From assembly GCA_023807065.1 (NCBI GenBank), contig JAJJLU010000370.1, positions 1 to 64,000 of the forward strand: a stretch of DNA of 64,000 nucleotides, read 5' to 3'. Shown here one piece after another: positions 20,689 through 31,502 of this stretch (its first letter is position 1; each line of letters opens with the position of its first letter). The stretch is from Isotricha intestinalis. Taxonomy: Eukaryota > Ciliophora > Litostomatea > Vestibuliferida > Isotrichidae. The notes under the pieces were generated by a model, which worked only from the letters and a program-made list of their open reading frames with translations, did no database searches and was not told the origin of the DNA. Position numbers and translations under genes: made by a program.

Positions 20689-21897
20689 TTAAACGAATTC
20701 ATTATGGTCAATTTCATTATTATTATTTATTTCTTGAGGTTTTTTAACATTAATATCCTCTCTAATTAATTTTAATCTATCTAATTCATTTTGTTTTTTT
20801 AATATAATTTTTTTATTTATTTGACTTTGAGAATGTATTAATTTTACTTCATTATTTAAGTCATTAATATTTTGTTGTAATAAATTTGCTTTTCTATCTT
20901 TATATACTATTATATCTTTCATTTTGTTTTCATCTTCTTCCATTTTATTTAATCTCCCTTTTAAATTTGCTATTTCAATTTGAAGATCTAATATAATATC
21001 ATTTAATGCAGAAACTTCCATTTTCATTTTTTGATTTTCACCAAAAACTGAACTCTTTTCAAACATTTCTTTTAAAGTTTCTCTTTGATTGTTTTTTTTA
21101 TTTTGACTTTGATTTACGCTTTTGTTTAACTTGTCCATTTCATTTTTTTTTGTCATAATATTTAATTGCTTTTCCTTTTCTAAAATTAATTTTTTATAAT
21201 ACTTTTCTTCATTATCTTCTTCTTCCATTTTTTTGTTGAAATCATAATATAAAAATTTACAATTTTCATCATTATTTCTTATTTCTCTATTTAATTGTTC
21301 AATTTCATTTGTAGCATTTCTTAAAGCAGAACGAAGACTTTTTGCTTGATTTTCAAGAATATTTTTTTCATAATTTATTAACATTGTTTCTCTTGTATTT
21401 TCACTTACTAAAATTTCATATTCTTTTATCATTTTTTCATCGCTTGAGGTAATTAAATTTTTTTCATCTATTTGATTTAAAGTCACTGCAATTTTTTTTT
21501 CTAAATCATCACATTTAAATTTCAATTCTTCTATTAATTTTTTATCAATTTTATCTAAATCTAAATTATTTTTTTTGTCATTTTTATCATTTAAACTTTC
21601 ATTTTCTTTTTCTTTATCAAGAGTAATTGCCCATAAACCATATCCAGGATTACTATTAACTGCATCTTTTAAAATTGCTCCATCTTTATATTGTAATTTA
21701 GAAAAATCATACATTGAGCGTTCCGTCTTTGATTCTTTTGATTTATTAAAACTACTTTGAATTCTTGATGGAGTATTATTTTTTATATTATCATTATTTT
21801 TTTCTGAAATTATTGTCATTTTTGACCTAAAAGATTTTTGACTTGGATTTGATATTATTGAATTTCCTACTTGGGATAAATTTGTTGATTTTTTCAT
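20689..21897 (-). CDS. Coiled-coil protein of unknown function (402 aa)
   Basis: The ATG at 21897 opens a Ser-rich head of about 75 residues. A short conserved-looking segment follows (YKDGAILKDAVNSNPGYGLW), and coiled coil covers about residues 120-380 with few breaks. The segment NPGYGLWAITL before the coil may be a docking motif. Long coiled coils of this type are frequent in cytoskeletal and ciliary proteins, but no family was recognised. Confidence 0.6.
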   Translation of the reverse strand: MKKSTNLSQVGNSIISNPSQKSFRSKMTIISEKNNDNIKNNTPSRIQSSFNKSKESKTERSMYDFSKLQYKDGAILKDAVNSNPGYGLWAITLDKEKENESLNDKNDKKNNLDLDKIDKKLIEELKFKCDDLEKKIAVTLNQIDEKNLITSSDEKMIKEYEILVSENTRETMLINYEKNILENQAKSLRSALRNATNEIEQLNREIRNNDENCKFLYYDFNKKMEEEDNEEKYYKKLILEKEKQLNIMTKKNEMDKLNKSVNQSQNKKNNQRETLKEMFEKSSVFGENQKMKMEVSALNDIILDLQIEIANLKGRLNKMEEDENKMKDIIVYKDRKANLLQQNINDLNNEVKLIHSQSQINKKIILKKQNELDRLKLIREDINVKKPQEINNNNEIDHNEFV

Positions 21898-22858
21898 TTA
21901 TTTTTTTGTGTTAAGTTATTTTTTAATTTATATTTATTTATTTTATTCAAATATTTTTATTATTTCAAATTAAAGTAAAATTTTAACTAAATTTCATTTA
22001 AATATAGATTTTATTATTTAATAAAAAAAAGATATATATTCTTTTTAAATTTAAAAATTTAATTATTTGTTAATGTTCTATTATTATTTACATTTAATAA
22101 TTTATTATGTATGAATTTAAAGTTTACTAAATAAAACTAATTAAAATATTATTTTCTTAAAAAACTATATATTTTATTTCTTAAAAATAAATTCAATTAT
22201 TTAAAAAACTTTCATACATAAAACAATCATTTCTAAGTTTTATGAGAAAACACTCCATTATTTTAAGGTTTTCTTAAAGACCAATTAAATATTTTTTATA
22301 TTCTATAATTTTTTTTTTTTTAATTTTTGATATCAAATTAATGGTCTCATTCATTTAATCAAAAGAAATAAATGTTATTTATTATTAATCTTACTTTTTT
22401 CTAATAATCTATCAAATAATCTTTGTTTTATGGTTTTTCAATTTCATTTATATTAATTTCAATATTATTTACTCTTAATCTTAAAACTCTTTATTAAAAT
22501 CATTATTATAATTTTGTTCAAGATTCTTTATTTGATAATTCTCTTCTAATTTTTAATCTTTTTAATTAGATTTTAATATTTTTCTTAACTTAAATTATAA
22601 TTATTCATTTTTTCATTACGAATGAATTTTTTTTCTTTTTGAAAATATTCTTTATAATGTTTTAAATCCTTTAAATCATTTTTGATAACAATTCATTTTG
22701 TTGTAAATAATATATAATTATTTTGAATTGTGTTTATTATTAAATTTAATTTTTATTCGGAGATAAAATATTATTAAAAAAAAAATAAAAAATAAAATTA
22801 ATCATAAAAATAACAAATTTTTATTTAAAAAACTAATCTTTTAAAATTGTGGGAATAT
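21898..22858. other. Intergenic gap, 961 bases, no gene seen
   Basis: It separates two minus-strand genes. It is A/T-rich with stops in all frames. An imperfect inverted repeat (AGACCAATTAA near 22278 and TTAATGGTCT near 22338) was noted, but it is short. Confidence 0.45.
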
Positions 22859-25756
22859 TTATTTATCATATCCAACAGCATATCTTTTAGTTAAATTTTG
22901 CTTTGATTTATTTGGATTTTGAACAACTTTGGGAGGAACTCTTTTTTGTCCAAAAGGATTTGAAACTTTTTGAGCCACATTATTATTATTAAAAGAATTC
23001 AGATTATTATTATCATTATTAAAAACTTGTTGAGTTTGAGTTGTATTTGGTAAAGGACTCATTTTTATTTTTGGTGGAGGAACCATAGGTTTTTCTTTAT
23101 TTTTTTTTATTATAACTTCTTCTTGATCATCATATATTTTACCATATATAACATATCTTTTTATTTGAGGATCATAGTAATAATCTGGTTCACCTGGATG
23201 AAGATAATGAAATCTATCTTTATCAGATAATTTATTTATTTCTTCTTCTGTTAATTTTCTTTCTTCTTTTTTTTCTTCTTGTCCTCTTCCCCAAATCCAA
23301 TCTAATGAAAATCCTCCTGATTTACTTTCTTGTTGATTATTTTCTGTGTTACTTAAATATTTTTTGTTATTTTGATTAGATTCAGTTGATTGGGTTTGAG
23401 GTTGACTTTTATATTTTTGATTTAAATAATTTCTAAAATATTTATTATGACTTATTTCACCTATTTGACTTATATTTTCATTCACTTTACTTCCTAAGTA
23501 ATTAACATTATTGTCATTATCAAATTGTCTTAATAAAACATATTTTAATTTTATTAATATTGAAGACTTTGCGACTACATTTGGGAATTTTTCCATTAAA
23601 GTATAAAATATGAAATTTAATACATCTGCCACTATTATTTTTTCAATTGTACAATTATTTAAAAATGAGGTAAGTAAAAGTCCATAAAATTTTGAATCTT
23701 TTATTTTAAAATCTCCTTGAATAAAGGTTAAAATTATATAATGTAAAAAATTCATTTTTGGAGAATAGCAATTCAATAAATTTTCTAATATTATTTTAAC
23801 TGAATTTTGAGGAATTTTTTCTAATAAAATTAATAAAGTATATTCAAAATTATCGAACAAATCATCATAATTTGGAATTGAAGATCCAGTTGATAAAACA
23901 TTAAGTAAGAAATAAATATAAAAATAGTTATTTTGATATAAAACTCCTTTTTTAAATAAGTCATAAATAAAAGAATTCATATCCCCTCCACTTAAAATAT
24001 TTAATGTTTCATTTGAATTAATTTTATCAAAATTTATTAAATCAGTTAAAGGAACACTTCCTTTTCCTTTATCTTGTAAATTTTGTTTTAAAATATTTAA
24101 AATATCATTTTTAAAATCCAAATCATTAAATGCAGCAATTGAAGTAGTAAAATTTCTTTTTAATAAATCATTTTCTAAAGAAACTGCAATATAACTTATG
24201 ATATCTATATTTGGATTGTTATGAACAATAATATTTAAATAATTTATATATTTCGAATATTCTTTTATATTACTATAAGATTCAGGAAAATAAGAATTTT
24301 TTAAATTATTTTGATATTCATTTAATAAATTATTTTTAGAAATAAATGAAATTGAGTTAGAAAAGACAGTAACAATGTTATCATTAATAAATGAAGAAAA
24401 AGTTAAATAGTTAGAATTTAATATTTCATTTCGTTCTGACAAAAATCCAGATGAAGATTTTCCATTACTTACAGAATTCAATTGTTTATTATTAAAAATA
24501 TCTTTTGTTTCATTTGTTGGTGAATCATCTAATTTTTCTATTTCTTTATTTAAATCATCTGATTCAAATACATTTATTTTTGGTTTTAATTCATTTGAAA
24601 AATTTTTATATATATTTTGTAAATTTATATCTTTATTATTATTATTTCCATTGTTTGAAGTTGTATTATTATTTTTAAATTGATTATTTTGATTATAATT
24701 GTTATTTTTATTTAATTGATTTTGGTTATTTTGATTTAATTTATTTAAATTATTATTAAATTGATATGTTTGGTTTTCATTATTTTGAAATGGTGATTGT
24801 GTATTATTTGGACTTCCATTAAAATTAATATTATCTTTATTATTTTTATTGTTATTTTTAATCATATTAATTGGATTTTCTTTTAAACTCACATTTTGAA
24901 CAGGAGGTTTAGGTTTAAATTTAAATGGACTAACTTCTTTTTCTTTTTTTTCTTGAGTTTTCTTTAGATTTGTATTATCATTATTTTTCTGAGTATTTTG
25001 TATTTTAGAAGGAGATAATATTTTTTTTTGAGGGGGAATAACTTTATTTGTGTTTCCACCAAATAAATCATCCTCTTCATTATCATTAGTATATCCAAAA
25101 ACATCATCAGCATTATCATCTCCAAATGGATTATCATTCATTATTTTGTTACTATTATTAATTACTTCATTTGTATTTTTATTTTGATTTGTTGATAATC
25201 CATTATTTTCTTTTTCTGTATTATCAAGTGGATTATTTATTATTGCATCATCTTCATTATAAATATTCTCATTTTCTTCTTGAAAAAATGCTTGAGCATT
25301 TTGATTATTTTCAATTTTTTTTTCTTGTTGAAACAATCCATTATTATTATTACTATTAATATTAGTATTAACATTAAAATTGATATTATTATCATTTGAA
25401 TTTTGATTTAAATGTTGATTAGTAATTCCATTATTAACTTGCTCAGAATTATCTCCTCCAAAAATATCATCATTATTATCATTTGATTCTCCAAAAATCT
25501 CATTAGTATTAGTTTCTGTTTGAAATACAGGTTGTTGAATTTTGGGTTTAATAACTTCTTTTTGTTGATAAGGTTGATTAAAACTTGTTTGTGGTATATT
25601 TGGTGTATTAAAGATATTATTTAAATTTTCATTTGGTTTTGGATTTTCATTTTGTGTGTTTTGAGAAGAAGTTTGAACGTTTGGTTTTATTTTTGATTTT
25701 TTTATTTTAAATTTAGCAATAAATTCATTTACTTCATCAATATCAAAATTAGACAT
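22859..25756 (-). CDS. Large Asn-rich protein, possibly Sec16-like (965 aa)
   Basis: The start was placed at ATG 25756, because the raw frame begins at a TTG 39 bases upstream. The first 450 residues are Asn/Gln-rich, with repeated acidic patches (NDDIFGGD, ADDVFGY, EDDLFGG). Residues about 455-780 form an all-helical region (FINDNIVTVFSNSISF onward). A conserved-looking C-terminal segment follows (FSLDWIWGRG, then DYYYDPQIKRYVIYGK and MVPPPKIK). A YYDP...RYV motif followed by poly-Pro resembles the C-terminal part of Sec16, the ER exit-site scaffold, but the helical part was not matched confidently. The call is tentative, and an alveolate-specific scaffold is the alternative. Confidence 0.45.
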   Translation of the reverse strand: MSNFDIDEVNEFIAKFKIKKSKIKPNVQTSSQNTQNENPKPNENLNNIFNTPNIPQTSFNQPYQQKEVIKPKIQQPVFQTETNTNEIFGESNDNNDDIFGGDNSEQVNNGITNQHLNQNSNDNNINFNVNTNINSNNNNGLFQQEKKIENNQNAQAFFQEENENIYNEDDAIINNPLDNTEKENNGLSTNQNKNTNEVINNSNKIMNDNPFGDDNADDVFGYTNDNEEDDLFGGNTNKVIPPQKKILSPSKIQNTQKNNDNTNLKKTQEKKEKEVSPFKFKPKPPVQNVSLKENPINMIKNNNKNNKDNINFNGSPNNTQSPFQNNENQTYQFNNNLNKLNQNNQNQLNKNNNYNQNNQFKNNNTTSNNGNNNNKDINLQNIYKNFSNELKPKINVFESDDLNKEIEKLDDSPTNETKDIFNNKQLNSVSNGKSSSGFLSERNEILNSNYLTFSSFINDNIVTVFSNSISFISKNNLLNEYQNNLKNSYFPESYSNIKEYSKYINYLNIIVHNNPNIDIISYIAVSLENDLLKRNFTTSIAAFNDLDFKNDILNILKQNLQDKGKGSVPLTDLINFDKINSNETLNILSGGDMNSFIYDLFKKGVLYQNNYFYIYFLLNVLSTGSSIPNYDDLFDNFEYTLLILLEKIPQNSVKIILENLLNCYSPKMNFLHYIILTFIQGDFKIKDSKFYGLLLTSFLNNCTIEKIIVADVLNFIFYTLMEKFPNVVAKSSILIKLKYVLLRQFDNDNNVNYLGSKVNENISQIGEISHNKYFRNYLNQKYKSQPQTQSTESNQNNKKYLSNTENNQQESKSGGFSLDWIWGRGQEEKKEERKLTEEEINKLSDKDRFHYLHPGEPDYYYDPQIKRYVIYGKIYDDQEEVIIKKNKEKPMVPPPKIKMSPLPNTTQTQQVFNNDNNNLNSFNNNNVAQKVSNPFGQKRVPPKVVQNPNKSKQNLTKRYAVGYDK

Positions 25757-25855
25757 CTTTTTCTTATTCTTTTTAAATATTAAGATAAAAATCAAAAATT
25801 AATTTAATATTAATAATTAATTTTAAAAAAAAATATAAAATTAATATAACTAAAT

Positions 25856-26548
25856 TTAACAACATTGTTTTTTATTGTTTTCTAAAAAAGAATTTCCTAA
25901 AATTAACTTACTTTTACCTTCTAATTTTTTCTTTTTATTATTTTTTAATTCAGATTTAATTTCATAAATTTGTCTACTTAAAATTTTAGCAGCAATAACA
26001 AAAATTTCTTTAACATTAAAACCACTTTTTGCAGAAGTTTCAAAGAAAAAATCTAATTGATAATCATTACATAATTTTTCACCTCTAAATTTTTCTATTT
26101 TTCTTTCTTTTTCTAAATCTTGTTTATTTCCAATTAAAAATATTTTAACATCAGGATTTGAATTAGCTCTTAAATCTTTGACCCAAGATTCAATATTATT
26201 AAAAGAATTTTGATCATTAATTGCATAAACAATTAAAGCTAAAGATGTTTTTTTATAATAAGTTGAAATTAAAGAACGATAAATTTCTTGTCCACAAGTA
26301 TCCCAAATTTGTAATTTAATAATTTTTTTATTTTCTTTTAATTTAATAATTAAATCAAAAAATTCTACTCCAATTGTTGTTTGGTAATTTAAATCAAAAA
26401 TATTCTTAGAAGCTTTTATTGCTAAACAACTTTTTCCTACTCCTGCATTTCCTATTACTATAATTTTAAATGTATAATCTATTTTATCTGCTTCGATATC
26501 ATTTAGAATTTCATAATTTTTTTCTTCTTCATTTAATTTTTCATTCAT
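25856..26548 (-). CDS. Rab-family small GTPase (230 aa)
   Basis: It is a membrane-traffic GTPase. The P-loop is GNAGVGKS (33-40), switch I TTIGVEF, then WDTCGQE (82-88), GNKQD, and ETSAK near the end of the G domain. It ends in KQCC, suited to double geranylgeranylation. The canonical DTAGQ is DTCGQ here; the catalytic Gln is kept. A 25-residue N-terminal extension and a Lys-rich linker before the tail are present. The subclass is unclear. Confidence 0.9.
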   Translation of the reverse strand: MNEKLNEEEKNYEILNDIEADKIDYTFKIIVIGNAGVGKSCLAIKASKNIFDLNYQTTIGVEFFDLIIKLKENKKIIKLQIWDTCGQEIYRSLISTYYKKTSLALIVYAINDQNSFNNIESWVKDLRANSNPDVKIFLIGNKQDLEKERKIEKFRGEKLCNDYQLDFFFETSAKSGFNVKEIFVIAAKILSRQIYEIKSELKNNKKKKLEGKSKLILGNSFLENNKKQCC

Positions 26549-26939
26549 ATAAAAACAAAATAAAAATAATTTTTATGATTTATTATTTTAAACATTTTAA
26601 CACAATAAAAGAGATATTTATATTGATTATTATTTTAAAATTATTTAAAAAGTAAATAAAGAAGTTTGTTCAAAGTTAATTATTTTACATTTTTGTGTAG
26701 TTGAAGAAGATTTAATTTTTGATTATTGAAATTTTATTTATTATGATAATGAAAAAATTCAAGTTTAATTAATATCTATTTTTTTCTATTGAATTCAATA
26801 TTATAATTTTTTTTTATAATATATTGATTAAATTTATATAAAGAGTAAAATTAAATGATTTTGATTTATTAAGTATATTTTATTTAGTATCAAATGGTCT
26901 TTTTTTATTTAATAAATTATTAAAAAATTAAATATAACA
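26549..26939. other. Intergenic gap, 391 bases, nothing recognised
   Basis: It lies between two minus-strand genes and contains A/T runs only. Confidence 0.5.
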
Positions 26940-29900
26940 TTATTTGAAATTATTTCTCTTTTCAAAATCTCTTATATTTTGTTCTAAATAATCAATATCA
27001 TTAGCAGTAGAATTAAGATTTTTATTAGTAGGGAGATTCATATCAAAATTAAGATTTTGATTTTCAGAGATATGATTTAAACTATTATCATTATTAATAT
27101 TATTTTCATTCATAATCTCATCATATTTTTTAATGTTATCATCATTTTTTTTTTCAGGGACTAAATTATCATCAATATCATCAGGTTCAGGATATACATT
27201 TTTATTTTCTTTATCAATAGTTCCTCCTTCTCTATTATTAATAAAATATTCTCTTGATTCATCCATTGCAAAATAACCTTTTAAATTTTTATTTTCATTA
27301 TTTTCTCTCATTGGATTATGAGATTTTATAATATTATTATAATTAATATCTTCATCTAATTGATCAATACTTTCTTCTTCTTCATTATATTTTTTTTCAG
27401 GTGATAACATTTCATTTATTGCATAAGCTATATTTTTTATTCTCATCTCATTTTGTTCTTTTAAAGAATTATCTATAATTAATTTTTGATTAATATTTGG
27501 ATAATTCCTATTCTGAGGCTTTTGAGGAAGTTTAACATAATTTAATTTTTTTATTGGTTGACCTTTATTTGATATAAAAGTTTTAGGATATGATGATTTT
27601 TTCATTTTTTTATTATTTGAAGGATATAAACTTGGGTCTAAATTATTATTTATATTTGAATATGTAAAATTGGTTTTTGGTTGTAATTTTTCTTTAGGAA
27701 TTATATTATTATTAATATTTAAATTATCCTCTTTATAATTTAATTTTGGAAATAAATTTTTATTTTTTGGTTTTTCATTTAATAAGTTTAATAAATTTTT
27801 TTCTGATGATTGTTTTTCTGGTTCATTTCTATTTATTCTTGTTGAAAAATTGTTCTGAAATTTAGAATCTGAATTTTTGAAATTTTTATCTTCTATAAAT
27901 TTTTGATAACTGTTTTGTAAATTATTTTCAAATACATTTTCTACTTTTTTATTATTATTATTTTCATCAGAATCCATCCTTTCATTTATTAAATTATTAT
28001 CAATATTTGGATCTTCATTAAATTTCATATTATTCTTTTCTAAATTTTTAAATTCATCTTCTAAATTAAGTGATTTATTAAAATTTTCATTTCTACCAAA
28101 ATTATCAGCTTGAATTTCTCTATTCATAAATTTATCATTATTAGGATTAAAATTATCAAATTTTTCTCTTATAATATTATTATTATTCCCATTATCTAAA
28201 TTTTCAAAATCATTATTATTATCATTTGTATATTTAATTTCATATTGTTCCCAAAAATTTTTATTTTTTTGCATTTCATTATTAACATTAACAATGGCTA
28301 AATTCATTTCTTGATTTAATTTCCAAACACTGAAATCACCTTTAATTCCTCCAATAACCAAATACTTTCCTCCATAATCAAATTTACATTTTGACATAGG
28401 AAAAGCATTATTTATATAAGTTTGGACTCTTCCAGTTCCAATTTCAAATATGATTAAATTACTTCTAGAACTATTAATTCCTTTTATATCACATATTAAA
28501 CCTAGGTACAATCCATTGTTATCAATAGTAAAATTATATGTTTTGTCTAATTGATTATTTAAATCTATAATTGCGGTAACTTCCCCATTATTAATTTGAT
28601 TTACAACAATTTGTTTTACATCTGTTAAACAAATTGTATAATTTTCACTGATATGAACATCAATATCAATTATATTATTAGGAATTTTAAGTGTTGATAT
28701 TATTTCTTTGTTTAAAACATTATTATAATTATTATTAGTATCTAATAATAATTTACTTATTTCAATTTCATTGTTGGATTTATTATATAATATTATATCA
28801 TCTGATACTTCAGCATTTAAATTTTTGAAAAAATAGGAAAATGACATTTTTTGATTATTTATTTTTCTTTCTTCAATTTCATTTGGAGTGAGAAAATGTT
28901 CTGATACTCTTATCATATATTCACATTCTTTATTTAAATCACAAATAACATTCATCCCTGTTTCAAAACCAATACTTATTAAAGTACCAGAAGAATTAAA
29001 AGATAAATTAACTATTTCAAAAGTCCCAACTATATATTTTTTATATTGGAAAATATTGTCATTTGTATCAAATAAATAAATTGCTCCTTTGTTATCACCA
29101 GCGAATAATTTATATTTATATAATGGATGAAATTTAATTGTTGAAATATAAATTTTATTATTTGAATTACTTAAATTATTTTGATTTTTTATTAATTTTT
29201 TATTTATTTTCTCAATATCAAAATATTGATTTGATAATTTACTATCATTAAAATCAATAGTATATTTCATAATAGTTTGATCATATGAACAAGTATAAAA
29301 CACATTTTCATAATTATTATCTTCTCTAGGTTTTAATTCAATATTAATAATATTAGCAGAATTACTAAAAGAATACAAACTGACTTCATTTCCAACAGAA
29401 ACAAAATTAAATTGACCTCTTGTATCTTTAATTAAAGAAGTTACAGGAGATAATAAAAGGGAATTATCAGAACATTTAATTAAAATAGTATCTATATTTT
29501 CATCAATAAAAATTTGTTCAATAGAGTGGGAAAATGTCATATCATTTATATTTGATCTATCTTTTTTATTTAATAGATGCTTTTCTTTAGATTCAATAAG
29601 TGAATTTCGGTCAATATAATATTTCATTTTATATTCATAAATATTATAACAATAAATTGTCCCATTACTGGTTCCACAACATAAAGAATCTCCGCTGAAT
29701 TCACATGAAGTAAAATTATCTTGGTCAAAAGGGATTATACTTGGTTTACTATTACCATTTTGATCATATAAAAGACAATGTCCTTTCTCTGTTATAAATG
29801 CAATAATGTTTACAATAGGACTTACTCTTAAAGAGTTTTTAACTAATATAAAAGGAAAATTTATATTATATTTTAATGTTATTTTTTTTTGAATAGTATT

Positions 29901-30446
29901 TATTGTATAAAATTGAATTGCATCTTTAAGCATAATAACCATATCATTACTATTATAAAATATTTTAAAAGAATAAATCATATTTTGAATATTTGATATA
30001 TGATTAATAAATTCTATGTTGCATATTTCATTTTGTATTGTTAATTCATATATTAAATTACAATCTATTGAAGTTATTAAAATTATAAAATTATCTTTTT
30101 TTATTTGTTCTAAATAAATTGAATTTACATGAAATGATGGTCTTGTTTTAATGTTTATCGAAAATAAGCAATTAAATGAAGGAATGTCCCATAATGTTAA
30201 TAAAGGAGAAGAATTTTTATCTATACTTACCATATAATGTTGAGATTCATCTATGAATTTAACTAAGCAAATTTCATCTTGATGATATTGAATAAATGTT
30301 TTTGTGTCAGTTTTTAAATTATAATATACTATATATGAACCAGAAGAAAAAATTAAAATTTTGTTAAATGAAGAAAAAGATAAATTATTTGAAGAACATC
30401 CTAATATATCTAATAATTGTAAGCTATTTTCTTCAAAATCTGACAT
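26940..30446 (-). CDS. WD40 protein resembling WDR62/MAPKBP1 (1168 aa)
   Basis: The first about 740 residues contain two sets of WD40-like repeats (LLTLWDI, TLISIGFETG, YLVIGGIKGDFSVWKL). The opening is laid out as in WDR62/MAPKBP1: a first strand LLDILGCSSNNLSF, then SGSYIVYYNLKTDTKTFIQYH, then a repeat ending in PLLTLWDI. The C-terminal 430 residues are Asn/Glu-rich and disordered. WDR62 in animals acts at spindle poles and centrosomes. The repeats are diverged, with few WD dipeptides, so a generic double-propeller protein is possible. It is divergent from the gene at 30517, with 70 bases between starts. Confidence 0.6.
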   Translation of the reverse strand: MSDFEENSLQLLDILGCSSNNLSFSSFNKILIFSSGSYIVYYNLKTDTKTFIQYHQDEICLVKFIDESQHYMVSIDKNSSPLLTLWDIPSFNCLFSINIKTRPSFHVNSIYLEQIKKDNFIILITSIDCNLIYELTIQNEICNIEFINHISNIQNMIYSFKIFYNSNDMVIMLKDAIQFYTINTIQKKITLKYNINFPFILVKNSLRVSPIVNIIAFITEKGHCLLYDQNGNSKPSIIPFDQDNFTSCEFSGDSLCCGTSNGTIYCYNIYEYKMKYYIDRNSLIESKEKHLLNKKDRSNINDMTFSHSIEQIFIDENIDTILIKCSDNSLLLSPVTSLIKDTRGQFNFVSVGNEVSLYSFSNSANIINIELKPREDNNYENVFYTCSYDQTIMKYTIDFNDSKLSNQYFDIEKINKKLIKNQNNLSNSNNKIYISTIKFHPLYKYKLFAGDNKGAIYLFDTNDNIFQYKKYIVGTFEIVNLSFNSSGTLISIGFETGMNVICDLNKECEYMIRVSEHFLTPNEIEERKINNQKMSFSYFFKNLNAEVSDDIILYNKSNNEIEISKLLLDTNNNYNNVLNKEIISTLKIPNNIIDIDVHISENYTICLTDVKQIVVNQINNGEVTAIIDLNNQLDKTYNFTIDNNGLYLGLICDIKGINSSRSNLIIFEIGTGRVQTYINNAFPMSKCKFDYGGKYLVIGGIKGDFSVWKLNQEMNLAIVNVNNEMQKNKNFWEQYEIKYTNDNNNDFENLDNGNNNNIIREKFDNFNPNNDKFMNREIQADNFGRNENFNKSLNLEDEFKNLEKNNMKFNEDPNIDNNLINERMDSDENNNNKKVENVFENNLQNSYQKFIEDKNFKNSDSKFQNNFSTRINRNEPEKQSSEKNLLNLLNEKPKNKNLFPKLNYKEDNLNINNNIIPKEKLQPKTNFTYSNINNNLDPSLYPSNNKKMKKSSYPKTFISNKGQPIKKLNYVKLPQKPQNRNYPNINQKLIIDNSLKEQNEMRIKNIAYAINEMLSPEKKYNEEEESIDQLDEDINYNNIIKSHNPMRENNENKNLKGYFAMDESREYFINNREGGTIDKENKNVYPEPDDIDDNLVPEKKNDDNIKKYDEIMNENNINNDNSLNHISENQNLNFDMNLPTNKNLNSTANDIDYLEQNIRDFEKRNNFK

Positions 30447-30516
30447 TTATAGAACCAATTATATATAAAATATAATTTTTATATATTAGAAAAAAGAATT
30501 ATAAAATTATTTAATA
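30447..30516. promoter_or_regulatory. Probable bidirectional promoter, 70 bases
   Basis: It lies between the divergent starts of the WD40 gene and the small gene at 30517, and is made of A/T only apart from a few bases. Confidence 0.4.
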
Positions 30517-30978
30517 ATGATGGAGAAATATAAAACTAAATGGAATGAATCATGTGATAAAATAATAATATTTTTCAATAAAAGGAATAATTATTTTCGA
30601 ACAGAAAATCAAAAAACAAAAATTATAATTGAAAAGATGAGGAATTTTTTTTCTAACAACATTCCAAATATATATAGATTTATTTCAATGTGCAATTATG
30701 GAAATACTCCAATAATACATTTTAGAAAAAAAGAATATAAATTTGATTATCATAAAAGAAGATATATAGTATATGCAACTTCATTTATAAATTCTGTAAT
30801 CAGAGAAAAACATTTTACTCCTTTATATTTATTATTATCTGGTTTATTTTGTAGGGAAAATTTAAATCTTCATTTTTATAAATTCTCTTTAGAAAAAGAT
30901 AATATTAAACCAAGTATTCCTTTATTAAAAGATAATAAATCTTTATTAAATAATAATCATTTAAATACTAAAATTTAG
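30517..30978 (+). CDS. Small basic protein of unknown function (153 aa)
   Basis: ATG ATG starts the frame. The protein is basic and aromatic with mixed strands and helices (YRFISMCNYGNTPIIHFRKKEY, then RRYIVYATSFINSVI). The C-terminal 25 residues are Asn/Leu-rich. There is no signal peptide, and no known domain or metal site. It might be part of a larger gene with unseen exons, but the stop is followed by ordinary intergenic sequence. Confidence 0.55.
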   Translation: MMEKYKTKWNESCDKIIIFFNKRNNYFRTENQKTKIIIEKMRNFFSNNIPNIYRFISMCNYGNTPIIHFRKKEYKFDYHKRRYIVYATSFINSVIREKHFTPLYLLLSGLFCRENLNLHFYKFSLEKDNIKPSIPLLKDNKSLLNNNHLNTKI

Positions 30979-31097
30979 TATAAGAGTAAAAGTGCATCAT
31001 TCATAAATTTATATATTTATTAATAGTTATATGAATTAAGTTTTGATTTCTTGTGTATTAAATTATTATTATTTTGAATTAATTTAATTAATTATAT

Positions 31098-31502
31098 TTA
31101 AAATATTGAACAAGGAAAACAAGTTAGACCACCTTTTTCAAAATTAATCATAATATCTTTTGGATCATATATTAATTTAAAAATAGTAGTATTTAATTCA
31201 ATTAATTTTTGTCTCTTCTCAAAAACTTTTTGTTTTTGATTATTTTGAGGAGGATTTGATTGATAATCCACAATTCCATAACCTAATCCTTCTGGTTTTA
31301 ATTTTATTTTTATTTTATGTTGTTCGAAATGAGAGTTAAAATTATCTACTATTTGCTTTAGCATTTCTCTGACTGATATATATTTTCTAAAGTTCAAAGA
31401 TATATTTTCATTTATTTTATTTTCATCATATTCTATATTAATATAAACTTTAATTGATATTAAATTATCATCAAGTTTTGAAGTTTCCTTTTTAGAATTC
31501 AT
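31098..31502 (-). CDS. Small protein with C-terminal CaaX-like box, possible ubiquitin-like fold (134 aa)
   Basis: The protein opens with a strand-turn-strand pattern (ISIKVYINIEYDENKINENI) and a helix (VREMLKQIVDNFNSHFEQ), an order seen in beta-grasp (ubiquitin or Ras-association type) domains. It ends LTCFPCSIF, giving a CaaX box (C131-S-I-F) and a second cysteine three residues upstream that could be palmitoylated. This layout recalls membrane-anchored ubiquitin-fold proteins or Ras-like targeting tails. The fold is inferred from the pattern only, with no sequence match. No GTP motifs are present. Confidence 0.6.
   Translation of the reverse strand: MNSKKETSKLDDNLISIKVYINIEYDENKINENISLNFRKYISVREMLKQIVDNFNSHFEQHKIKIKLKPEGLGYGIVDYQSNPPQNNQKQKVFEKRQKLIELNTTIFKLIYDPKDIMINFEKGGLTCFPCSIF

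Noticed and set aside
22270..22350. Imperfect inverted repeat AGACCAATTAA / TTAATGGTCT as a hairpin or element end
   Set aside because: It is ten to eleven bases with one offset in a very A/T-rich region, which is too weak to annotate.
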